DNA from: Oscillospiraceae bacterium
GTDB lineage: Bacteria; Bacillota; Clostridia; Oscillospirales; Acutalibacteraceae
Length of the DNA: 20,166 nt
Direction of reading: 5' to 3'
Assembly (NCBI GenBank): GCA_019422905.1
Contig: JAHZCM010000005.1
Coordinates: forward strand, 15,508-35,673
The position numbers and the translations under genes were made by a program. The notes below the pieces were generated by a model. It saw only the letters and a list, made by a program, of their open reading frames with translations. It made no database searches and was not told the DNA's origin. Position 1 is the stretch's first letter. Every line of letters begins with the position of its first letter. Below are positions 8,660 through 15,324 of this stretch, one piece after another.

Positions 8660-9006
8660 CTTACGAAGGCAAACGCTCTGTCCCGCTGAGCTGCGGGGCA
8701 AATATGGAATTTAGGGAAGTTACGGCCCGAACACCGGTGCCTTTGTTTTCCCAAAAAGGCACGAAAGGTTGCCGAAGTCCCGATGGGGTTGCCGCAAGGT
8801 CACGCGATTGGCGTTTTTCGTGTATTTTCTCGCGTTTGTACGGGTATTGAGTGGACAGGGCAACCACCGGCCATTTAGAAGGCGAACACTCTGTCAACCG
8901 AACCGCCGTAATGTATTGTATATGTTTTTTTGCGGAAATATATTGTAACGATTATTCCAATCGGCGGGCGGCCGTCAGCCATTTTGGGAGATACGGTGTT
9001 TACCGC
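8660..9006. other. 347-nt gap at the convergent junction; no gene seen
   Basis: No ORF with a ribosome-binding site and no tRNA or riboswitch that I can recognise. A hairpin GTGCCTTT/AAAGGCAC (8737-8744 with 8755-8762) lacks a U-run on either side. Two similar stretches, AGGCAAACGCTCTGTC (about 8667) and AGGCGAACACTCTGTC (about 8879), form an imperfect direct repeat. No obvious terminator for the minus-strand operon was found. Confidence 0.4.
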
Positions 9007-9252
9007 TTACAGCTTCGTGCGCGCCTGAATGATGGAAGCCATCTCGCCGACGTTTTTCATCGAGGAGATTTCGCCCATTTTGAATTTCATGCGGAAGGCG
9101 CGCTCCACGGCGGAGATCAGCGTGATATGCTCGAGGCTGTCCCAGTCCTCGATGTCGTCCGCCGTTGTGTCCGGCGTCACGCGGATGCTGTCGTCGTCAA
9201 AAACGTCCTGAAATACGCGGTTCAGTCTTGCAAAAATCTCTTTCGTATCCAT
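9007..9252 (-). CDS. Acyl carrier protein (last gene of MBOAT operon)
   Basis: An 81-residue acidic carrier protein. The phosphopantetheine site is DWDSLEH at 36-42, with Ser39 as attachment residue, and the fold is bounded by an N-terminal helix (EIFARLNRVFQDVF) and a C-terminal ISSMKNVGEMASII helix, as in discrete carriers of secondary-metabolite and dlt-type systems. Start ATG at 9252 follows GGAAAGGA by about 12 nt. It lies 36 nt after the FkbH-like gene and is the last gene of the operon. It is not near fabD/fabG, so it is unlikely to be the fatty-acid ACP. The likely job is to hold an acyl unit loaded by the FkbH-like neighbour and used by the MBOAT protein; this is inference from context. 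Confidence 0.88.
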   Translation of the reverse strand: MDTKEIFARLNRVFQDVFDDDSIRVTPDTTADDIEDWDSLEHITLISAVERAFRMKFKMGEISSMKNVGEMASIIQARTKL

Positions 9253-9288
9253 TTTCTGTTCAAATCCTTTCCGGTTGAATATCCTGTT

Positions 9289-11079
9289 TTATTTTGTCTC
9301 GTTTCCACTGACCATAATCACATGGTTCTTCGGCGAATAGTCCGCGACGGAGAGCGACCAGACCGTATTGCCCGCCGCATCCTCGCTGCATTTTTTGAAC
9401 CCGAAGGTCTTGAAAAGCTCGCGCACCATGCCGTTCTTTGCAGTCGGATAGTAGTAGCCGCGGATCGTTTCAATGCCGGCCTCACGGCAGCGCTCCACGA
9501 GGCGGTCCAGCATGGCAAGCTCCATGTCGCGCTTTAGAACGCGGCAGCTCATCAGCCAAAGCTCGATATCGAGCGCGTTGCCGTTCTTTTTGCCGATAAC
9601 GACCGACACCACGCCGTTGTCACCGAATTTATCGATCAGTTTGCCGTAGAGCCGGATATAATCCGGACTTTGGAAGGTTTCCTCCATTTCAGCGGGCGTA
9701 TAGCGCTTTGTCGTCACGTTGAACTGGTTGCTCTTGTTTGTGAGCTGCGTGATGCGCGCGATATAGACCGGGAGGAAATCGTCGATCACTGCGTGCATTT
9801 CAAGGCTCCGGAGGTATTCCCCGTAATCGCCGAAGGAGGCCATCTGCGCGGCGCGCAGCGCGTTTTTCTTATACATCTCGTTGCGCTTTAAATCGTCCTC
9901 GCTGAACGACGTGACCTCGAAGTAGCCGCCGCGGTCAATCGTCGTGATATAGCTTTCAACCCCTTCCATCTCCGGTACGGCCGCGCCTCTGATCTGTGTG
10001 CGCACGATCTCGCGCTCGGCGGGATTGTCGTCTGCAAAAACGATGGAATCCGGCAGGATGTTCAGCTCCGCGGCAGTTTCCGCGATATTGCGGTCCTTGT
10101 TCTCCCAGTTTGCCTTGATGATGATGAAATCCTCCGGCCGCAGCGCGCCCTCCGGATGGTTCAGCCCGGCGATCGCATTTTCATGGTCGTTTTTGGAGCA
10201 GACCGTCAGCACGATACCGATGGATTTCAACTGCTTCACGTAGCTCTGAAATTCATAATAAGACTGGGAAACGCCGGTTTCCTGCCCAATCTCGATGCCG
10301 TCCACGCCGTCGTCGCCGACAACGCCGCCCCAAAGCGTGTTGTCGAGATCGAGTGCGAGCGCCTTTTTGTTTTTACCGAAAATCGACTTGATGATGTTGG
10401 AAACACTGAAAGCAAAGGACGGGATAGCCTCAAAGCACATCGCGTACTTGTACATGTTCCAGAACAGCGGGTTCGACCATTCCTTCAGGCCGAAATCCGC
10501 GGAGATGTAATTCAGGTCGTTGATATAGAAGCTCTCGTTTTCCTGCGCGTAGGCGTAAAACGCATTGTTCAGGCGGGAAAGGAAATTCGTGCGGCCACGG
10601 AAATCCCATGCGTCCCGGTTGCCGAGCAGCCGGAAAAGCGGCATTTCAAAATTGTTCTGGATGATCGGGCAGCGGAATTTTTCCCGGATGCTCCGCCACA
10701 TCGCCTGAAACTTATCCAGCTCCAGCTTGAGCTTTGCGTCCACTGCTTCGGCGGTATCCGCCGTCTCCGGATAATTGGTGATGTTGCGGTTTGTCGTATG
10801 GATAAAGACGAGATCCGGCTTGAAATTGAGCAGCGCTTCGTCGGGGAACATGGCGTCCTGAAAATACTGCGCATATTCGGATTCGTAGAAGGTCGGTTCG
10901 ATGCCGGTGTTCAGCAGAAAAAGCTCCATGGTTTTCACGATGTCGCTCGTTGTGGAGCCGCCGAGCACGGCGATTTTTTTCTGCACGCGCGGCGAGCCGT
11001 CCGAGAGCAGCGCCCTGCGCAGCGATTTTCGCTTCTGGATGATATAGGCGGCGTCAAAGGGGTATTCAAGTTCGGTCAT
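9289..11079 (-). CDS. FkbH-like HAD-IIIC family protein
   Basis: 596 residues, with the three-part layout of long FkbH-like proteins. The N-terminal part (about 33-230) is SGNH-like: KIAVLGGSTTSD at 35-46 and PDLVFIHTTNRN at 88-99. The HAD domain has motif I LDLDNTLWGGVVGDDG at 243-258 (Asp244 and Asp246), motif II CSKND at 294-298, and acidic motif ADDNPAERE near 349-357. The C-terminal part (about 440-590) is GNAT-like, with ELWLMSCRVLKRDME and MLDRLVERCREAGI. Characterised FkbH proteins take 1,3-bisphosphoglycerate, remove phosphate and load glyceryl onto an ACP. The carrier encoded next door fits that partner; the real substrate is unknown. Start ATG at 11079 follows AGAAAGGA and lies 25 nt after the DHHW gene. 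Confidence 0.9.
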   Translation of the reverse strand: MTELEYPFDAAYIIQKRKSLRRALLSDGSPRVQKKIAVLGGSTTSDIVKTMELFLLNTGIEPTFYESEYAQYFQDAMFPDEALLNFKPDLVFIHTTNRNITNYPETADTAEAVDAKLKLELDKFQAMWRSIREKFRCPIIQNNFEMPLFRLLGNRDAWDFRGRTNFLSRLNNAFYAYAQENESFYINDLNYISADFGLKEWSNPLFWNMYKYAMCFEAIPSFAFSVSNIIKSIFGKNKKALALDLDNTLWGGVVGDDGVDGIEIGQETGVSQSYYEFQSYVKQLKSIGIVLTVCSKNDHENAIAGLNHPEGALRPEDFIIIKANWENKDRNIAETAAELNILPDSIVFADDNPAEREIVRTQIRGAAVPEMEGVESYITTIDRGGYFEVTSFSEDDLKRNEMYKKNALRAAQMASFGDYGEYLRSLEMHAVIDDFLPVYIARITQLTNKSNQFNVTTKRYTPAEMEETFQSPDYIRLYGKLIDKFGDNGVVSVVIGKKNGNALDIELWLMSCRVLKRDMELAMLDRLVERCREAGIETIRGYYYPTAKNGMVRELFKTFGFKKCSEDAAGNTVWSLSVADYSPKNHVIMVSGNETK

Positions 11080-11104
11080 GAGGTTCCTTTCTGCACGTGG
11101 CCGG

Positions 11105-12664
11105 TCAGGCTGCCGGGTCGTCGTTGTCTTCCGTTCCGGAATCTCCGGAATCGGCTGCGTCCGTGTTTGTCGTGCCGCTTACCGCGGAACCGGTGGGATG
11201 CTCGTCCACAATCGTGCTGCCTGCGTCTTGATTGATCAGGTTGGTGATGTTTTCCGCATTGTCGCCGACAACGGAATAAGCGGACATCGTGAAGAGCACG
11301 TCGGTCACGCCTGTAGCGTCGATAAAGCTGACAAGATTGCGCTTGAATTCGCGGACATCCACAACGTAGATCTGCTCGAAAGAGCTTGTGTAGTACGGGA
11401 TTTCCGCGTTGCCGAAGCTATCCTTAACGACGAGCAGCTTGCGCCCGTTTTTCACTTCGGTGTCGACTTTTACGACCCATGAGTCGCCGCCGAGGAACAT
11501 CAGGTAGGAATTGTCCACATCCACCTCGGCGAAAAGATCATCGCTGTACTGGTAATTGAAGTAGGAATCGTAGTAATGCGCCTCGTACTTTGCGTACGGC
11601 ACATAGTATTCAAAGCGTTCGGGGTCGTTCAGAATGCGGGAATCCTGCGAGAAGCCGTACATTGTGCCCACAAAGCCCTCGTTTGCGCCGCTCTCATAGT
11701 TGGTGATATCAGCAAACTGCACGCCGGCGGCCTCCGCAAAGGTGCGCGCGGCGTAGTAAGCGCCGAGCGGCTGCCAGTGATGGTCGGTGCGGCAGTAAAT
11801 GTTTTCCTCGGTATGCCGTTTCAGCACATCGACTACGTTGACGGACTGGATACCCGGATTGAGCTTTGCCGCAATGTTGTCGAAGCACGCGCTCTGATCC
11901 CCGATATAATCCAGGCCGTTCTTCGGCGTGTAGAAGGCGCTGGAGGTCGGCGCGGGCATGGACCAGATGGTCACATCGGAGCTGATCTTACTCTGCAATT
12001 CGTTGAGCGCGTTGGCGTAAGCCGTGCCGCCTCCGCCACCGAAGGGCTCCATGCAGCGCCAATGGCCGTCCCAGTTGATGATCATGAGGTTGTTCACCCA
12101 GTCCAGCGTGCTGTTCTCCTCTGCGGAGAAATCGCGCTGATAAGGCTCCTCCAGCGCGCTGCCGGCCTGCACAAAGGCGGTGAGGATCTCGCGGCCTGAG
12201 ATCCCTTCGAGAGGATCCGGCGTCGGCGAGGGTGTGGATGCCGCGTCCGTATCGGGATCCGACGCGGAGCCTCCGCCTTCCGGTGCGGCGGTGCCCGCAG
12301 AGGCGAACATCTTCATGCCGAAAGCGGATTTCATCTGGTTGCCCATGTTTTTAAAGCTGTCGTGGTAGGGGACCGTATCGTCGTAAAAGGTGGCGATGCC
12401 CGCCGTATATGCGCCTGAAAAATAGCTTTCCAGGGAGAATTCAGGGAAGGTCGCCAGCTCGCGCTTTTCAATCTGAGAAACCGTGGAGCGGGGGAAGACC
12501 AGCAGGAAAAGAGAGACAAGCGCGAAAACCAAAGCAAGGATCATCAGGGAGCGCCGGGAAAGGCGGTCTTCCAGCAGGCGTCGCTTGTCCGCGCTGCCGC
12601 GCCTGCGGCGCTCAGGCTGTGTTTCCGCTTCATTCCGGCTGCCACGGGAATTTTCTGAATTCAT
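11105..12664 (-). CDS. DHHW-family (AlgX/AlgJ/DltD-like) exported protein
   Basis: 519 residues from the ATG at 12664, chosen because AAAGGAG lies 9 nt in front and the gene then starts 19 nt after the MBOAT stop; the frame is open 21 codons further but would overlap that gene. A basic N-terminus precedes one membrane helix at about 40-58 (LMILALVFALVSLFLLVF), so the body is outside. QIEKRELATFPEFS (65-78) is the usual start of the extracytoplasmic domain. The catalytic-type signature TDHHW is at 293-297, and VVKDSFGNAEIPY near the C-terminus supplies the SGNH-like serine block. A low-complexity Ala/Ser/Pro/Asp linker occupies about 121-152, and the tail is very acidic. Family members act with MBOAT proteins in O-acylating cell-surface polysaccharides. 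The exact polymer is not evident. Confidence 0.85.
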   Translation of the reverse strand: MNSENSRGSRNEAETQPERRRRGSADKRRLLEDRLSRRSLMILALVFALVSLFLLVFPRSTVSQIEKRELATFPEFSLESYFSGAYTAGIATFYDDTVPYHDSFKNMGNQMKSAFGMKMFASAGTAAPEGGGSASDPDTDAASTPSPTPDPLEGISGREILTAFVQAGSALEEPYQRDFSAEENSTLDWVNNLMIINWDGHWRCMEPFGGGGGTAYANALNELQSKISSDVTIWSMPAPTSSAFYTPKNGLDYIGDQSACFDNIAAKLNPGIQSVNVVDVLKRHTEENIYCRTDHHWQPLGAYYAARTFAEAAGVQFADITNYESGANEGFVGTMYGFSQDSRILNDPERFEYYVPYAKYEAHYYDSYFNYQYSDDLFAEVDVDNSYLMFLGGDSWVVKVDTEVKNGRKLLVVKDSFGNAEIPYYTSSFEQIYVVDVREFKRNLVSFIDATGVTDVLFTMSAYSVVGDNAENITNLINQDAGSTIVDEHPTGSAVSGTTNTDAADSGDSGTEDNDDPAA

Positions 12665-12683
12665 GTCTGCAGGCTCCTTTCCG

Positions 12684-14105
12684 TCAAAATCTCCAGTAGA
12701 GGAATACGTTGTTGGTCGCATCGACAAGCAGAATGCTCACGACCAGCAGAAGCGCAAGGCAAACCGCCACGGAGCCGACCCGACCGACGGTATAGACTGT
12801 GTCGCTTTTGTTTTCAAAGAAATAGGTCTTGATCTTCGGCAAAACCGGCAGGCTGCAGAGAATCGCCGCCGCAATCAGGAAGACATTATTGCGTAGGGAG
12901 GACCACGTCATGGGGTCGGTAAACGGCGCGGCGTTTGTGAGCATACTGATGCCGGAGATGTTGAGGAAAAACTGGCCGAGCTGGCCGATATCCTCAAAGA
13001 AGAAAATGCCAAAGCCAATGATAATAACGAGCTTGCTGTAAATGTGCTTCCACCAGACCGGCCATTTCTTGATTCGCTTTTTGCCGAGCTTTTGCTCGAA
13101 GAAGATGAAAAAGCCAAAATACAAGCCCCAGAGGATAAAATTCCACGCGGCACCGTGCCACATGCCGGTGCAGAACCAGACGAGGAACAGGCTCACATAC
13201 TTGCGGTTCTTTCCGAAAATCGGCACATAGAGCAGATAATCGCGGAAGAAGGAGCCGAGGGAAATATGCCACCGCTGCCAGAATTCCGCGATAGTCTTGC
13301 AGGCGAAGGGATGCCGGAAGTTTTCGTCGAAATGGAAGCCAAACATGCGGCCCAGGCCGATGGCGATATCCGAATAGCCGCTGAAATCGAAATAGACGTA
13401 AAGGGAATAAACGATGACCGTATACCATGTGCCGAGCACGGAAAGCCCGGTGATGTCCTTGCCGAAGAACGTATCCACAATCACCCACAGGTTATTGGCG
13501 ACGATCACCTTTTTGGCCAGGCCGAGAATAACGCGCAGCGCGCCCTCGCACAGGTCGGTCGGCGTTGTGCTGCGATTGTCAATTTCATGCTCGACGGCGC
13601 TGTAGCGGACAATCGGCCCGGCGATTAGCTGTGGGAATAGGGAAAGGTACAAAAGGAATTTCTTATAGCTTTTCTGCACAGTGACGGTTTCCCAGTAACA
13701 GTCGAGGATATAGGAGATCGCCTGAAAGGTGAAGAAGCTGATGCCGATCGGCAGCGTGATCTGCGGGACGGGGATTCCCGTGCGGAAAATGGAATTGATG
13801 GTTTCCACAAAGAACGCGCTGTACTTGAAAATCAGGAGCAGCAGGATATCGACGGCGACGCCGGCGGCCACGGCCAGCTTTGCACCCGGCTTTTCCCGGC
13901 GCTTGTCAATCTGCAGGCCGATGAACCAGTTGAAAACCGAGCTGAACAGCAGAAGCACGATCCAGACCGGCTCGCCCCAAGCATAAAAAATCAGCGAAAA
14001 AACAAGGAGTACCATGTTTTTAGCGCTGAGCTTTTTAGCCAGCATATAGGCGATCAGGCATAGCGGCAGAAAAAAATAGATGAAAAACAGGTCGGCAAAT
14101 ACCAT
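12684..14105 (-). CDS. MBOAT family membrane-bound O-acyltransferase (AlgI/DltB-like)
   Basis: 473 residues with many hydrophobic segments throughout (about 10 or more membrane helices). MBOAT hallmarks are present: LPIGISFFTFQAISYI at 118-133, YFDFSGYSDIAIGLG at 238-252, EFWQRWHISLGSFFRDY at 274-290 (His280), and the catalytic-type GMWHGAAWNFILWG at 314-327 with His317. Members move acyl groups from a cytoplasmic donor across the membrane onto alginate, cellulose, teichoic acid or other surface glycans. Start ATG at 14105 has AAGGGGA 8-9 nt upstream. It is the first gene of the four-gene operon, so it is co-made with the DHHW, FkbH-like and ACP proteins. A donor bound to that ACP is the simplest reading, as DltB uses DltC. 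Confidence 0.93.
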   Translation of the reverse strand: MVFADLFFIYFFLPLCLIAYMLAKKLSAKNMVLLVFSLIFYAWGEPVWIVLLLFSSVFNWFIGLQIDKRREKPGAKLAVAAGVAVDILLLLIFKYSAFFVETINSIFRTGIPVPQITLPIGISFFTFQAISYILDCYWETVTVQKSYKKFLLYLSLFPQLIAGPIVRYSAVEHEIDNRSTTPTDLCEGALRVILGLAKKVIVANNLWVIVDTFFGKDITGLSVLGTWYTVIVYSLYVYFDFSGYSDIAIGLGRMFGFHFDENFRHPFACKTIAEFWQRWHISLGSFFRDYLLYVPIFGKNRKYVSLFLVWFCTGMWHGAAWNFILWGLYFGFFIFFEQKLGKKRIKKWPVWWKHIYSKLVIIIGFGIFFFEDIGQLGQFFLNISGISMLTNAAPFTDPMTWSSLRNNVFLIAAAILCSLPVLPKIKTYFFENKSDTVYTVGRVGSVAVCLALLLVVSILLVDATNNVFLYWRF

Positions 14106-14202
14106 GATGATGTCCCCTTAATATCCCTTTATCAATAGCCGTGCACAAGCCCGCCGGGCGGGCCGAAACGGCTTCAAAATCAAAAATTATGTACACACAT
14201 TT

Positions 14203-14231
14203 AGTTTATTATAAACGGCGGGGATAGTCAA
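14203..14231 (-). promoter_or_regulatory. Candidate promoter of the MBOAT operon
   Basis: On the minus strand, TTGACT (14231-14226), a 17-nt spacer and TAAACT (14208-14203). The start would be near 14196, giving a leader of about 90 nt. That leader holds a 15-nt GC palindrome GCCCGCCGGGCGGGC (14149-14163) and a small GCCG-AAA-CGGC hairpin beside it. The -10 box is weak, so confidence is moderate. Confidence 0.4.
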
Positions 14232-14347
14232 GGGAAGTTCCGACAAATTCTCTTAATTTCTGCATAAGAAATTTTTGGAAACAGCTTGTAAACCAGATTC
14301 CGATTTGTGTGTTGTTTTGCGCCCGCCTGAACGACTGCAGCTTTTGT

Positions 14348-14376
14348 TTGACAAACCGTGCGGCATGCGGTACAAT
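14348..14376 (+). promoter_or_regulatory. Strong promoter facing the split tRNA-Arg
   Basis: TTGACA (14348-14353), 17-nt spacer, TACAAT (14371-14376): close to the sigma-A consensus. Transcription would begin near 14383 and run rightwards. The first RNA gene met is the broken tRNA-Arg 5' half at 14523, then the intact tRNA-Arg at 14648 and its terminator. This probably is the original promoter of the host tRNA gene. Confidence 0.7.
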
Positions 14377-14402
14377 AAACAATACAGGGCAGGGGGCGTG
14401 CG

Positions 14403-14453
14403 ATGAAATCTTGCGCCGTCCGCTGCTTTAAAACCCGCCGATGCTTCCCGTAA
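14403..14453 (+). CDS. Possible 16-residue Cys/Arg-rich leader peptide
   Basis: ATG at 14403 lies 6 nt after AGGGGG and about 20 nt after the predicted transcription start. It encodes MKSCAVRCFKTRRCFP and stops at TAA 14451-14453. Three of 16 residues are Cys and three are Arg. A GC hairpin, CAGCCG/CGGCTG (14463-14468 with 14476-14481), follows. It could be a leader ORF, or chance in a tRNA leader. No homologue is known to me, and nothing shows it is translated except the ribosome-binding site. Confidence 0.25.
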   Translation: MKSCAVRCFKTRRCFP

Positions 14454-14522
14454 ATCGCGCCGCAGCCGAATGCCGCGGCTGAAGTGCGGAAAAATGCAAC
14501 AGGCTTATTATTCTATATAGAT

Positions 14523-14562
14523 GTCTCTGTAGCTCAGCAGGATAGAGCGTTCGCCTCCTAAG
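14523..14562 (+). pseudogene. tRNA-Arg(CCU) 5' half, cut in the anticodon loop
   Basis: GTCTCTG acceptor strand, TA, D-stem GCTC/GAGC with loop AGCAGGATA, then 5' anticodon stem TTCGC and loop CTCCTAA with anticodon CCT. After the core CTCCTAAG (14555-14562) the sequence changes to AATATTTTTTGAC and no 3' half follows. The missing part is at 16200-16244. Joining the two at the shared 8-mer gives 77 nt, a proper tRNA length with CCA. This marks the left edge of the inserted DNA. Confidence 0.8.
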
Positions 14563-14647
14563 AATATTTTTTGACATCCGCTTTTGGAGGAAAGGCGAGT
14601 GACAATCTGTTCGTTTACAACTTAATATTATTATAGATTTTGGAATT

Positions 14648-14722
14648 GCCCCCTTAGTTAAATGGATATAATAAACCCCTCCTAAGGGTTAGTTGTGAGT
14701 TCGATTCTCGCAGGGGGTGCCA
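14648..14722 (+). tRNA. tRNA-Arg(CCU), intact, inside the inserted element
   Basis: 75 nt including an encoded CCA. Acceptor stem GCCCCCT/AGGGGGT (G-U at the first pair), D-stem GTTA/TAAT, anticodon stem AACCC/GGGTT with loop CTCCTAA (anticodon CCT, reads AGG), variable AGTTG, T-stem GTGAG/CTCGC with loop TTCGATT, discriminator G. All stems pair. Its body differs strongly from the split host tRNA around it, so it is not a duplicate. It could be transcribed from the promoter at 14348-14376 or from a weaker GTGACA-N18-TAATAT (14599-14628). A terminator follows 8 nt after the CCA. Confidence 0.88.
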
Positions 14723-14730
14723 CAAACAAC

Positions 14731-14770
14731 GCCTGAAAGCCTTGATTTTACTGGGTTTTCAGGCTTTTTT
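14731..14770 (+). terminator. Terminator after tRNA-Arg(CCU)
   Basis: GCCTGAAA (14731-14738) pairs with TTTCAGGC (14757-14764), extended by imperfect CC/GG pairs inward, followed by TTTTTT (14765-14770). It sits just behind the intact tRNA, as expected for its transcription unit. Confidence 0.85.
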
Positions 14771-14805
14771 GATTTTTGCCTATTTTCAATTTCAGCCAAA
14801 ATTCT

Positions 14806-14965
14806 GTTAGCAAATGTTAGCAAGCCGGTTTTTTATTAACTCTGGAACACTCAACTTTCAGGCGGTTGGTCTGCTAACAAAAATTAGCAAGATTTTCGCC
14901 GTTTTGCTAACAAAATCAGCTTCTCTGCTAACACGACCATTTTTGGAGCCAAAAAGCTTGCTAAC
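14806..14965. repeat. Seven-copy TTAGCA/TGCTAA array in both orientations
   Basis: Copies of GTTAGCAA or its complement: 14806-14813 (+), 14816-14823 (+), 14872-14878 (-, TGCTAAC), 14884-14890 (+, TTAGCAA), 14904-14911 (-), 14926-14932 (-, TGCTAAC), 14958-14965 (-). Spacing is irregular and orientation mixed, so this is not a CRISPR or simple iteron array. It resembles the arm-type binding sites that tyrosine integrases or excisionases use beside an attachment core. The copy pairs at 14872/14884 face each other. Confidence 0.65.
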
Positions 14966-15074
14966 AAACAAGGCGGTTGACAACTTGGTTTTGCCTATAT
15001 TTCTTGTTTCTAATTGGTAAGTTATGCATTGCTCAAATGTCATAATCTAATCGCATACTTTATCATTTTTCACA

Positions 15075-15096
15075 GATGACATATAGTAAAGTCATC
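15075..15096 (+). promoter_or_regulatory. Inverted repeat in front of the 57-aa gene
   Basis: GATGAC (15075-15080), 10 nt, GTCATC (15091-15096), a perfect 6-bp inverted repeat whose right arm touches the AGGAGG ribosome-binding site. It could be a repressor operator or an RNA hairpin that gates translation. Confidence 0.35.
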
Positions 15097-15109
15097 AGGA
15101 GGTGTTATT

Positions 15110-15283
15110 ATGAGAAACTCTAAATATCATCTATATTTAACCGATTCCGAATATAACAGCATTGTAAATGCTCTTATCAATTTAAAAAACGCACTTATCA
15201 ATCAAGGTAAGTACACCGATGGTGTTGATGATGTATTGATAAAATTTGTGTCAGCGAAAAAGAAAAGAATAAAAGTAAAATAA
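15110..15283 (+). CDS. 57-aa conserved mobile-element hypothetical protein
   Basis: Starts MRNSKYHLYLTDSEYNSIVN and ends KKKRIKVK, with a consensus ribosome-binding site AGGAGG (15097-15102) 7 nt before the ATG. The pattern KYHLYLT-(D/E)-x-E near the start, INLKNALINQGKYTDGVDDVL in the middle and a basic C-terminus is one I associate with small hypothetical proteins on Clostridia conjugative and integrative elements. No catalytic site is visible; it may bind DNA or act as a small regulator. It lies within the AT-rich island and supports a mobile origin. It ends at a terminator shared with the opposing CPBP gene. Confidence 0.7.
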   Translation: MRNSKYHLYLTDSEYNSIVNALINLKNALINQGKYTDGVDDVLIKFVSAKKKRIKVK

Positions 15284-15284
15284 G

Positions 15285-15320
15285 TCCTCTGATTGGTGTC
15301 ACACCGACCAGAGGATTTAT
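15285..15320. terminator. Bidirectional terminator between 57-aa gene and CPBP gene
   Basis: TCCTCTG (15285-15291) pairs with CAGAGGA (15309-15315), with inner GGTGT (15295-15299) and ACACC (15301-15305) around a 1-base centre. TTTATT follows on the plus side. It stands between two convergent stops. Confidence 0.65.
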
Positions 15321-15324
15321 TGCT

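Noticed and set aside
8851..9537. 228-codon plus-strand ORF over the ACP and the end of the FkbH-like gene
   Set aside because: It covers a certain ACP with the DSL motif on the other strand and has no recognisable domain.
10156..11235. 359-codon plus-strand ORF across the FkbH-like gene
   Set aside because: Antisense shadow; the minus strand has clear HAD motifs and an operon context.
14806..14965. CRISPR-like or replication iteron array
   Set aside because: Repeats are only 6-8 bp, mixed in orientation and unevenly spaced; no Cas or replication gene is near.
14814..15020. 68-codon plus-strand ORF through the repeat array
   Set aside because: It has no ribosome-binding site, and its sequence is dictated by the TTAGCA/TGCTAA repeats (recurrent LLT, SLL).
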